From Gemmatimonadota bacterium (GTDB taxonomy: Bacteria > Gemmatimonadota > Gemmatimonadetes > Gemmatimonadales > GWC2-71-9), in the NCBI GenBank assembly GCA_003221075.1, contig QHUF01000146.1, positions 1-5,706 on the forward strand: a DNA stretch of 5,706 bases, read 5' to 3'. The position numbers and the translations under genes were made by a program. Position 1 is the stretch's first letter; every line of letters starts with the position of its first letter. The notes under the pieces are model-generated. The model was not told where the DNA came from. It made no database searches and saw only the letters and a list, made by a program, of their open reading frames with translations. Shown one piece after another: positions 1-5,706 of this stretch.

Positions 1-218
1 CACGGCTCGACGAACGGCTCGGAGCACACCATTTCGATCTTCACCTTCTCGTGGAACTCCATGACGAGTGCCGTACCTCGATACTGTTCGACCAGCTCGT
101 GTTCGCCGCCGTGTCCGCTGACGCGGCTCAGCGTGATGCCGGTGATCCCGGCGCGGAACAGCGCCGCCTTGACCTCGGGCAGGCGCTCGGGGCGCACGAT
201 CGTGGTGATGAGCTTCAT
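1..218 (-). CDS. glnB: P-II family nitrogen regulatory protein, N-terminal 72 residues (runs off window edge)
   Basis: P-II proteins are small cytosolic trimers that bind ATP/ADP and 2-oxoglutarate and signal nitrogen status to partner enzymes and transporters. The visible part reads MKLITTIVRPERLPEVKAAL, followed by AGITGITLSRVSGHGG and YRGTALVMEF, and aligns without gaps to residues 1-72 of E. coli GlnB as I remember it. Tyr46-Arg-Gly and Lys58 are kept. Tyr51, the uridylylation site in enterobacteria, is Leu; residue 49 is Thr; residue 39, Gln in E. coli, is Glu. The GHGGE loop resembles Thermus-type P-II proteins (from memory). The ATG lies inside the gltB stop region (ATGA overlap at 215-218), which implies translational coupling and cotranscription with glutamate synthase. 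The C-terminal third (B- and C-loops) lies outside the window, so GlnB, GlnK and other P-II subtypes cannot be separated here. Confidence 0.93.
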   Translation of the reverse strand, partial: MKLITTIVRPERLPEVKAALFRAGITGITLSRVSGHGGEHELVEQYRGTALVMEFHEKVKIEMVCSEPFVEP

Positions 219-219
219 G

Positions 220-231
220 CTGGGCTCCCAG
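220..231 (-). promoter_or_regulatory. Ribosome binding site of the P-II gene inside a small inverted repeat
   Basis: On the minus strand, GGGAG (229-225) lies 6 bases before the P-II ATG at 218 and is a good Shine-Dalgarno match. It sits in the inverted repeat CTGGGAGCCCAG, which can fold as a 4-bp hairpin with a GAGC loop. This is still inside the gltB coding frame, so a ribosome finishing gltB would open it. That fits translational coupling. The hairpin is short, and its importance is inference. Confidence 0.5.
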
Positions 232-2014
232 TCGATTGGAGGGGGGTCACCGGTTCGCTCACCGCCACGGCGGGCGGTGCGACCTTGCGGAAATTCGCGC
301 GATTCACTTCCCACTGTCCGAGGATCGACCGGGCGCGGCTGCTGCCGGTCTTATGGAAGTGTTGCTGTATCAGCTTGCGCAGCACACGCTCGTCCATCGT
401 ATTGAGTCCGCTGACGGCGACCATCTCGAGGTTGCAGTGCGATTCGAGCTGGCCGCGCTCATCGAGCACGTAGGCGATGCCGTTGGACATCCCGGCCGCA
501 AAGTTTCTGCCGACCGGTCCCAGCACGACCACCACGCCACCCGTCATGTATTCGCAGCAATGGTCGCCGGCACCCTCGATCACCGCGACGGCGCCGGAGT
601 TCCGCACCGCAAAGCGGTCGCCCGCGCCGCCGGCCGCAAACAGACGCCCCGACGTCGCGCCATACAACGCGGTGTTTCCGATCAGCACGCCGGTTGCATA
701 GCCCGCGCCGTGGAATGGCCGGATCACGATTTCGCCGCCGCACAGCCCCTTGCCGACGTGGTCGTTCGCCTCGCCTTCCAGCTGCAGGTGCATCCTGGGC
801 AGCGTGAACGCGCCGAAGCTTTGACCAGCGCTCCCGCGGAACCGCAGACGCAGCGGCTCTCCCGGTCCCGCGCCGCCGTGTGTGCGCGCGAGATCGCCCG
901 CGATGCGGGCTCCCACCGTGAGGTGGTGATTCCCGATCGTGAACACGCGCGGTCCCGCACCGTTTTGAGCGAGGATCTCGGCATCGAGCGAGACAAGGCC
1001 GGGGCGCACGTTTCGAGCGACCATGCGGCGGCGCGGCTCCGATGGAATCGCGGGTGGCGTCAGCAACGACGACAGATCCAGCAGGCTCGCGCGCGGCGTC
1101 TCGGGCCGTTCGACGCGCCGCAGCAGTTCGACCCGGCCGATCAGATCGTCCATCCGGCGCACACCGAGCGTCGCCATGATGCGGCGCGCCTCTTCGGCGA
1201 TGAACGTGAAGTAGGCGATGACCTGCTCGGGTGTGCCGCGGAACTTGGCGCGGAGGTCGGCGCGCTGCGTGGCGATGCCGGTCGGGCACGTATTCAAGTG
1301 GCACTGGCGCGCCATCGCGCAGCCTAGCGCCACGACCGTGGCCGTGCCGAACCCGAACGATTCGGCACCGAGCAGCGCGGCGATCACGACGTCTCGTCCG
1401 GTGCGCAGCCCGCCGTCGGTGCGCACTTCGATGCGGTCCCGCAGCCTGTTGCGCATGAGAATCGCCTGCGTCTCGGCGAGGCCCAATTCCCACGGCGAAC
1501 CGGCATGCTTGATCGACGAGAGCGGTGACGCACCGGTCCCACCGTTGTGTCCCGAGATCAGGACGTAATCGGCGTACGCCTTCGCGACGCCCGCCGCGAC
1601 GGTCCCGACGCCGGCTTCCGCAACGAGCTTCACCCCGACACGCGCGGCGGGATTCACCTGCTTGAGATCGTGGATCAGCTGCGCGAGATCCTCGATCGAA
1701 TAGATGTCGTGATGCGGCGGCGGTGAGATCAGCGGAATGCCGACCACGGCGTGCCGGAGTCGTGCGATGAGGTCGGTGACTTTGTGTCCGGGCAGCTGGC
1801 CGCCTTCGCCGGGTTTCGAGCCCTGCGCGATCTTGATCTCGAGCTCGTCCGCGCGGACGAGGTACGCCGTCGTCACGCCAAAGCGGCCGGACGCGACCTG
1901 CTTGATCCGGTTGTCGGAGCGATCGCCCATTCCCTCCGCAGGCGTCGCCCAGGTTGCCGGGTCCTCTCCGCCCTCCCCCGAATTCGATCGCGCATGCATC
2001 CGGTTCATCGCAAT

Positions 2015-2022
2015 GGCTCGCA
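2015..2022 (-). other. Deletion/frameshift junction in gltB
   Basis: Reading the minus strand, the upstream frame gives ...EDIRRRFISSA, ending with GCG at 2021-2019. The conserved sequence then resumes in another frame as AIAMNRMHARSNSGEGGEDP from GCC at 2017-2015. Only one base (2018) separates the two. In GltB proteins these blocks are normally joined by about 14 residues of the type MSxGALSPEAHxTL, which begin the FMN-barrel domain. The gap therefore corresponds to a loss of about 41 bases. Because conserved residues are missing as well as the frame, a single-base sequencing slip cannot explain it. Confidence 0.85.
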
Positions 2023-4514
2023 CTGGAGATGAATCGGCGCCGGATGTCTTCTGCGGGCTCGACTTCCTCGAGCGGCACGGCCGCTTGCTCGTGAAAATCG
2101 AGCAGGTCGCGCGGCCCCGCCGGTGCGCGAGCCCGCACCCCGTCCGCAAAGCCGGCGTACTCCGCGTGCTGGAGCGCGCGCACGAGCGGAGGCGACCAGC
2201 CGTGGTCCTCGCCGTCGCGGCGGTAGCGCACGCGCCCGTGGTCTGGGAGCGCGCCCGCACGTTGGTGCCGCGCCAGCACGTCTTCGGCGATCTCCTTGAA
2301 GCCGATCCCGCCGATCACCGACGCCGTACCGGTGAAGCAGCGGTCCATGACTTCCGAACCGAGTCCGATGGCTTCGAAGATCTGCGCACCCGCGTACGAT
2401 TGCAGTGTCGAGATCCCCATCTTGGAGAGGATCTTGAGGAGCCCCTTCTCCGCGGCGCTGCGGTACTTGTCGGCCGAAGACTCGACGTCACGGAGGCACT
2501 GCAGTGCCAGCCAGGGATGCACCGCCTCGGCCCCGTACCCAAAGAGCGCGGCGATGTGGTGGACGTCCCAGGCGTCGCCGGCTTCGGCGACGAGGCCGAC
2601 GCGTACGCGCTGCTTGGTCTGGACGAGACGCTGGTGGACCGCGCCGATCGCGAGCAGCATGGGGATCGGCGCGCGCGTCTTGTCCGCGTCGCGATCGCTG
2701 ATCACCAGGATCGTGGCTCCTCCACCGCGACGCACCGCAGCCACCGCGTCGCGCGCCAGCGCTTCCAGTGCACGCTCGAGCTCCGCGGGACCGGCCGCTG
2801 CTTCCCAGACAGCGCTGAGCGTCGTGAGCTCCGCGCCGCCGGCGTGCCGCAGCGCGGCCATTTCCTCCGCGAGCAGCACCGGGTGCTCGACGCGCAGCAA
2901 TGTCCGGCGACCGGGCCGTTGTGCGAGCAGCGAACCGCGGCGGCCGAGGTACATCACCAGCGACATCACCAGCTCCTCGCGGAGTGGATCGATCGCCGGG
3001 TTGGTCACCTGCGCGAAGCGCTGGCGCACGTAGGCGTAGAGGCTCTGCGGCAGCCGGGACAGAGGCGCGATGGGCGTGTCATCGCCCATGCTCCAGATGG
3101 CATCCTTGCCCTCGGCGGCCATCGGCGAGATGACGTACCGCAGATCCTCGTGGCTGTAGCCAAACGCATGCTGGCGCGCGGCCAGCTCATCCGCGGGAAG
3201 CGCCGGCCCAAGCGCGGAGACCTCGGCGGGAAGCTCGCGGATCACCCGAGTGCTCCAGCGCCGGTACGGACCGCGCTGCGCGACTTCCAGCTTCGCGTCG
3301 GCGCTGCGCAGGACGACGTTGCGGAGCGTATCGACCACTAATAACTCGCCCGGACCGAGCCGGCCGGACTCCACGACGTCCGCGGGATCGAGGTCGACGA
3401 CGCCGACTTCCGATGCAGCGACGACGACGTTGTCGCGGGTCACCTTGTAGCGGCACGGCCGGAGGCCATTGCGGTCGAGCGCCGAGCCGGCGACGACGCC
3501 ATCGCTGAACGCGAGTGCCGCCGGTCCGTCCCAGGGCTCCATTAATCCCGCGTGATACTCGTAGAAGCTGCGGAGCGCGGGATCCATGTCGGGAATTCGC
3601 TCCCACGCCTCCGGCAGCAGCATCATGAGAGCGTGGGCGGGGTCGCGTCCCGAGCGGACGAGCAGCTCGAACGCGTTGTCGAGGCTCGCGGAGTCGCTGC
3701 CATCCGCCCAGATGACGGGCTTCAACTGCTCGACGTCCCGCTCCCACACCGGCGCGGCGAGCGCCGGCTCGCGCGCCAGCATCGCGTTGCGGTTCCCCCA
3801 CAGCGTGTTGATCTCACCGTTGTGGGCGAGCAACCGGAACGGCTGCGCGAGCGGCCAGCTCGGCAGCGTGTTGGTCGAGTAGCGCTGATGGAATACCGCG
3901 ATGCCGGTCTCGAACAGCGGCGAGCGCAGGTCGGCATAAAAGCCCGGCAGCTCGGTACCGACGAGGAGCGCCTTATAGACGACGGTGCGGCACGACAGCG
4001 AGCACACGAAGACGGGCAGACCGGCGCTCGCCGCGCGCCGCTCGATCACGCGACGCGCGAGGTAGAGGCGCCGCTCCCACACCTGGGCGTTGCAGGGACC
4101 GGACGGCGGACCCACGAACACCTGCCGGATCGCCGGCTGGCTCGCCGCGGCGAGCGGGCCGAGCACGGTGGCGTCGACGGGCACGACGCGCCACCCGAGC
4201 ACCGACATGCCGAGCCCCACCAGCACGGTTTCGATCAGGTCGATGGCGAGGTCACGCGCGGGCGCGGATTGCGGCAGGAAGAACATGCCCAGCGCCACGC
4301 GCTCGACGGGTCCGACGCCCAGCAGGCGATGGGGGATCTGCGTCAGGACGCCGGCGCCGTCGCCGGACTTGTCGTTCGACGCGGCGCCGCGATGGGCGAG
4401 CCGGGCGACGGCCGTGAGGGCCATCGCCAGGATATCGTTGGTGCGATCGCCGTCGGCGCGCGCGACGAAGCCGACGCCACAGGCGTCGCGCTCGCGCCAA
4501 GGATCGAGCAAACG

Positions 4515-4543
4515 AAAAGCCCGCTCTGCTGAGGGAGCGGGCT
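4515..4543 (-). terminator. Intrinsic terminator (attenuator) within the first codons of gltB
   Basis: On the minus strand, AGCCCGCTC (4543-4535) and GAGCGGGCT (4526-4518) form a perfect 9-bp stem around an 8-base loop, CCTCAGCA. It is followed at once by TTTCGTTT. In the opposite direction no T-run follows, so it acts on gltB-direction transcripts only. It lies at codons 9-18 of the ORF from GTG 4568. Together with the upstream complementary segment at 4583-4592 this suggests premature termination control of gltB. It may also stop read-through from the kamA-methyltransferase unit, which has no terminator of its own before this point. Confidence 0.65.
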
Positions 4544-4592
4544 GGCTGGGTTCGCGCTTTCTTGTCACGCTATCGTGCCCCGCCGCTCCCTC
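4531..4592 (-). promoter_or_regulatory. Predicted antiterminator pairing in the gltB leader
   Basis: GAGGGAGCGG (4592-4583) is perfectly complementary over 10 bases to CCGCTCCCTC (4540-4531). The second segment is most of the 5' arm plus half the loop of the terminator hairpin, so the two structures exclude each other. A third, weaker element is CCCT (4599-4596), which can pair with AGGG (4591-4588) and would free the terminator. This is the usual three-way layout of an attenuator. The antiterminator would also cover the GGGAG at 4590-4586 upstream of GTG 4568. What triggers the switch is not visible. Confidence 0.45.
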
Positions 4593-4644
4593 GAGAGGGT
4601 CCGTCGGTAATATTTGCCAGCGGGGCCATCGTATGTTTATGCAT
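4570..4644 (-). CDS. Possible short upstream ORF (leader peptide) before gltB
   Basis: On the minus strand an ATG at 4644 opens a 24-codon frame that ends in TAG at 4572-4570, a single base before the GTG 4568 start of gltB. A second in-frame ATG at 4629 would give 19 residues starting MAPLANITDG. Neither ATG has a Shine-Dalgarno sequence; the first lies only about 5 bases after the predicted transcription start, so it would need near-leaderless initiation. There is no run of Glu or Gln codons as in classical amino acid attenuator peptides. The stop/start proximity and the overlap with the antiterminator make it worth recording, but it may be chance. Confidence 0.25.
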   Translation of the reverse strand: MHKHTMAPLANITDGPSRGSGGAR

Positions 4645-4663
4645 TGGCTAACATAAATATACG
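4630..4663. repeat. Inverted repeat over the gltB -10 box and start site (putative operator)
   Basis: On the minus strand, CGTATATTTATG (4663-4652) is matched by CATAAACATACG (4641-4630), whose reverse complement is CGTATGTTTATG. The 12-base arms match at 11 positions and are separated by 10 bases, so the half-site centres are 22 bp apart, about two helical turns. The left arm contains the -10 hexamer and the dyad spans the predicted start site, as expected for a repressor operator. Because the left arm is mostly upstream of the start, an RNA hairpin is less likely. The regulator is not identified; I do not recognise the half-site as a known nitrogen-control box. Confidence 0.5.
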
Positions 4664-4683
4664 AACGCTCGGCGAGCCGTCAA
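4656..4683 (-). promoter_or_regulatory. Sigma-70-type promoter for gltB
   Basis: On the minus strand, TTGACG (4683-4678; 5 of 6 to TTGACA) and TATATT (4661-4656; 5 of 6 to TATAAT) are separated by 16 bases. A start site near the A at 4649 would be expected, giving a leader of about 80 bases before GTG 4568. The -35 box begins 6 bases after the methyltransferase stop codon, in the only AT-rich patch of the window. The -10 box lies inside the left arm of an inverted repeat (4630-4663). Confidence 0.65.
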
Positions 4684-4688
4684 CCCCC

Positions 4689-5468
4689 TCACTCCGGCAG
4701 GCGGAAGAAGACCATCGGGTTCTTTGTGGAGTCGTGAATCGGCTCGGCCAGCCCGAGCTCCTGCTTGACCGCAACGATCCGCTCGTACGCGCCGCCGGGT
4801 CCGCCGGGCGCCGCCGTGAAGTATGGGATCCCACGGCGCTCCAACCACTCGCGCAGCACGAGGCTTTCGGCCATCGGCGGCAGCTCCCCGCGGAAGATGT
4901 CATGGACTCCCACCAGCGTCCCCGGGGCGAGCCGGGGGAACAGCGACTCCAGGTACCAGCGGGCGAATTCCGCGGTGTGGGCGGCGTCCAGGAAGAGGTA
5001 ACCGACGCCGCGCGGCAGGCGGTCCAGGCAGTTGCGGACATCGGCCTGCGTAAAGCGCCACCGGTCGCCGCCCAGGTCGGAAGGGATGGTCCAGCGACTG
5101 TAGTCCACCAGGTCGTAGGAGTGCAGCCGGCCGGCGCCGTTGTCGCGGAGCGCCTGCAGCAGCCAGGTCGTGGACCAGCCGTAATAGGGCGCGATCTCCA
5201 GCACGACGTCGGGACGCAAGCTCCGAACGAACAGATACGTGAGCTCCGCTTCGATATCGTCGAATTTTGGCTTGAAACGGTGCTTGAAGTGGGCCGGAAG
5301 GCCGGCGCGGCGCAGTAGCGCCGCGGTCCAGCGGTACGGGGCGAAACGCTCGAGGCGGGCGTCGCTGCGTTGCGCGTACAGCTGCTTTTGCGCCGCGCGC
5401 ACGATCCGCAAGGCGGCCGCGTGCTCGCGATACAGCCGGACTACGACATCGAGAGTAAGCTCCGTCAC
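4689..5468 (-). CDS. Class I SAM-dependent methyltransferase (Methyltransf_24-like), substrate unknown
   Basis: A 259-residue soluble protein with a Rossmann-type S-adenosylmethionine fold. The N-terminal 70 residues are basic and probably helical. Motif I is VVLEIAPYYGWST at 88-100, with A-P in place of the common G-x after the Glu. A second-strand acidic residue lies at SYD (117-119), the fourth-strand block LFLDAAH is at 158-164, and VHDIF is at 188-192. This LDxxH...HDIF pattern is typical of small-molecule or sugar methyltransferases of the Methyltransf_24 group. No signal peptide or membrane segment is seen. The GTG start at 5468 overlaps the kamA stop (GTGA), so the two are coupled and probably cotranscribed. 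The frame stays open upstream to 5657, but that stretch lies over kamA and looks like an antisense-quality shadow, so the GTG was chosen. The C-terminus (MVFFRLPE) ends 6 bases before the gltB promoter. The methyl acceptor cannot be deduced. Confidence 0.85.
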   Translation of the reverse strand: MTELTLDVVVRLYREHAAALRIVRAAQKQLYAQRSDARLERFAPYRWTAALLRRAGLPAHFKHRFKPKFDDIEAELTYLFVRSLRPDVVLEIAPYYGWSTTWLLQALRDNGAGRLHSYDLVDYSRWTIPSDLGGDRWRFTQADVRNCLDRLPRGVGYLFLDAAHTAEFARWYLESLFPRLAPGTLVGVHDIFRGELPPMAESLVLREWLERRGIPYFTAAPGGPGGAYERIVAVKQELGLAEPIHDSTKNPMVFFRLPE

Positions 5469-5706
5469 CCCACCAGGATCGGGTCGAGCGCCGGTTCCTT
5501 CGCGCCCTGCTTGTACCGGTACAATTTGCCGGTGTAGTTCCGCAGGATGACTTCCTTGTCGGTGAGCTTCACGACGTACTCCGGAAGCAGGGGGATTTTC
5601 CCGCCGCCTCCCGGCGCGTCGATCACGAAGTGCGGCACGGCGAGTCCCGACGTCCACCCCCTGAGCGCCTTGATGATCTCCAGCCCCTTCGCGACAGTCG
5701 TGCGGA
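5465..5706 (-). CDS. kamA: Lysine 2,3-aminomutase family (KamA) radical SAM protein, C-terminal 79 residues (runs off window edge)
   Basis: KamA enzymes use a 4Fe-4S cluster, S-adenosylmethionine and pyridoxal phosphate to shift the alpha-amino group of lysine to the beta position. The visible end contains KGLEIIKALRGWTSG, then VPHFVIDAPGGGGKIPLLPEY, then KEVILRNYTGKLYRY, which align to the conserved C-terminal part of Clostridium subterminale lysine 2,3-aminomutase. The Asp in VIDAPGGGGK (codon 5620-5618) matches Asp330, which contacts the lysine side-chain amine there; glutamate 2,3-aminomutases have Asn. Lysine or a similar diamino acid is therefore the likelier substrate. The protein stops soon after (ending ALDPILVG) and lacks the C-terminal zinc-binding Cys motif of the clostridial enzyme. 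The radical SAM CxxxCxxC motif lies outside the window, so activity cannot be judged. The stop overlaps the methyltransferase start. Confidence 0.88.
   Translation of the reverse strand, partial: RTTVAKGLEIIKALRGWTSGLAVPHFVIDAPGGGGKIPLLPEYVVKLTDKEVILRNYTGKLYRYKQGAKEPALDPILVG

Larger units (their letters stand above)
215..4568 (-). pseudogene. gltB: Glutamate synthase large subunit (GltB), disrupted by an internal deletion/frameshift
   Basis: GltB makes two glutamates from glutamine and 2-oxoglutarate in the cytosol, with electrons supplied by GltD or ferredoxin. The first part (4568 to about 2019, 850 codons from GTG) holds the class II glutamine amidotransferase domain: nucleophile Cys30 in RERDACGVGF, HRGAASNDKSGDGAG at 59-73, RYSTNT at 229-234, AHNGEINTLWGNRN at 248-261. 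The central domain follows, ending near CFTGTASVIGGIGF (744-757). The second part (about 2017 to 215, 600 codons, another frame) holds the FMN/3Fe-4S synthase domain: KPGEGGQLPG, ISPPPHHDIYSIEDL, ISGHNGGTGASP, and cluster cysteines C-x5-C-x4-C at 1286-1321. The GXGXG beta-helix domain follows. The frames are joined by a lesion near 2015-2022 lacking about 41 bases. Restored length would be about 1,464 residues, close to the usual 1,500. No other disruption is visible. GTG 4568 gives a 29-residue propeptide; TTG 4511 is an alternative start. No gltD is in the window. Confidence 0.93.

Noticed and set aside
236..1327. Plus-strand open frame of 363 codons
   Set aside because: Antisense shadow of the GltB synthase and GXGXG domains; low-complexity Arg/Ala composition and no domain.
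459..2014. Continuation of the first gltB frame past the lesion (about 520 codons) as real protein
   Set aside because: After residue 850 the translation turns into Arg-rich sequence with no GltB similarity, while the true GltB sequence continues in the other frame.
2015..2022. Programmed ribosomal frameshift in gltB
   Set aside because: About 14 conserved residues are absent as well as the frame being changed, and there is no slippery heptamer; a shift of the ribosome could not restore the missing residues.
2015..2260. Naturally split gltB with a separate synthase-domain gene starting upstream in the second frame
   Set aside because: The residues of that frame above 2017 overlap conserved first-frame GltB sequence and look like a shadow; a start at ATG 2008 would lack the conserved first strand of the FMN domain.
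1737..3341. Long plus-strand open frame (534 codons) opposite gltB
   Set aside because: It lies wholly antisense to highly conserved GltB sequence, its translation is rich in Arg/Ala/His with no recognisable motif, and such frames are normal opposite high-GC genes.
3552..4532. Plus-strand open frame of 326 codons
   Set aside because: Antisense shadow of the GltB amidotransferase domain; no motif and no plausible promoter or ribosome site.
4515..4650. T-box or glutamine riboswitch in the gltB leader
   Set aside because: The leader is only about 80 bases to GTG 4568 and lacks the T-box core sequence and any glnA-RNA motif that I can recognise.
5469..5657. Longer N-terminus for the methyltransferase (start at 5657)
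   Set aside because: The extra 63 residues are Arg/Gly-rich and lie over the conserved KamA sequence in another frame; the GTGA overlap gives a normal start.

Overview
The window comes from a GC-rich bacterial chromosome. Every gene I can support is on the minus strand, and the genes are tightly packed with 4-base stop/start overlaps. The organism cannot be named from this sequence. The P-II protein is of a type I recall from Thermus-like bacteria (GHGGE in the T-loop, no Tyr51), and the codon usage fits a high-GC, non-enterobacterial lineage; anything more specific would be a guess.

Layout in the direction of transcription (high to low coordinates): (1) 5706-5465, the C-terminal end of a lysine 2,3-aminomutase family (KamA) radical SAM enzyme. 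(2) 5468-4689, a small class I SAM-dependent methyltransferase whose GTG start overlaps the kamA stop (GTGA). (3) 4688-4569, a 120-base regulatory gap, the only non-coding stretch. It holds a good sigma-70-type promoter, a 12+12-base near-perfect inverted repeat lying over the -10 box, a possible short upstream ORF, and an antiterminator segment. (4) 4568-215, gltB, the large subunit of glutamate synthase. (5) 218-1, the start of a P-II nitrogen regulator (glnB/glnK type), coupled to gltB by an ATGA overlap and cut by the window edge.

Two things stand out. First, gltB is broken. Near 2015-2022 about 41 bases are missing, removing roughly 14 conserved residues at the start of the FMN-binding synthase domain and shifting the frame. 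Both sides are otherwise well conserved, so this is either a recent lesion or an assembly or sequencing error. Second, the gltB leader looks like a transcription attenuator. A textbook intrinsic terminator (9-bp GC-rich stem, then T-rich) lies within the first 18 codons of the annotated ORF, and an upstream 10-base segment is perfectly complementary to its 5' arm and loop.

Functionally, gltB and P-II form a nitrogen-assimilation operon: glutamate synthase makes glutamate from glutamine and 2-oxoglutarate, and P-II senses 2-oxoglutarate and adenylate nucleotides. The kamA-methyltransferase pair appears to be a separate transcription unit. It has no terminator of its own before the gltB promoter, so the gltB leader terminator could also limit read-through from it.
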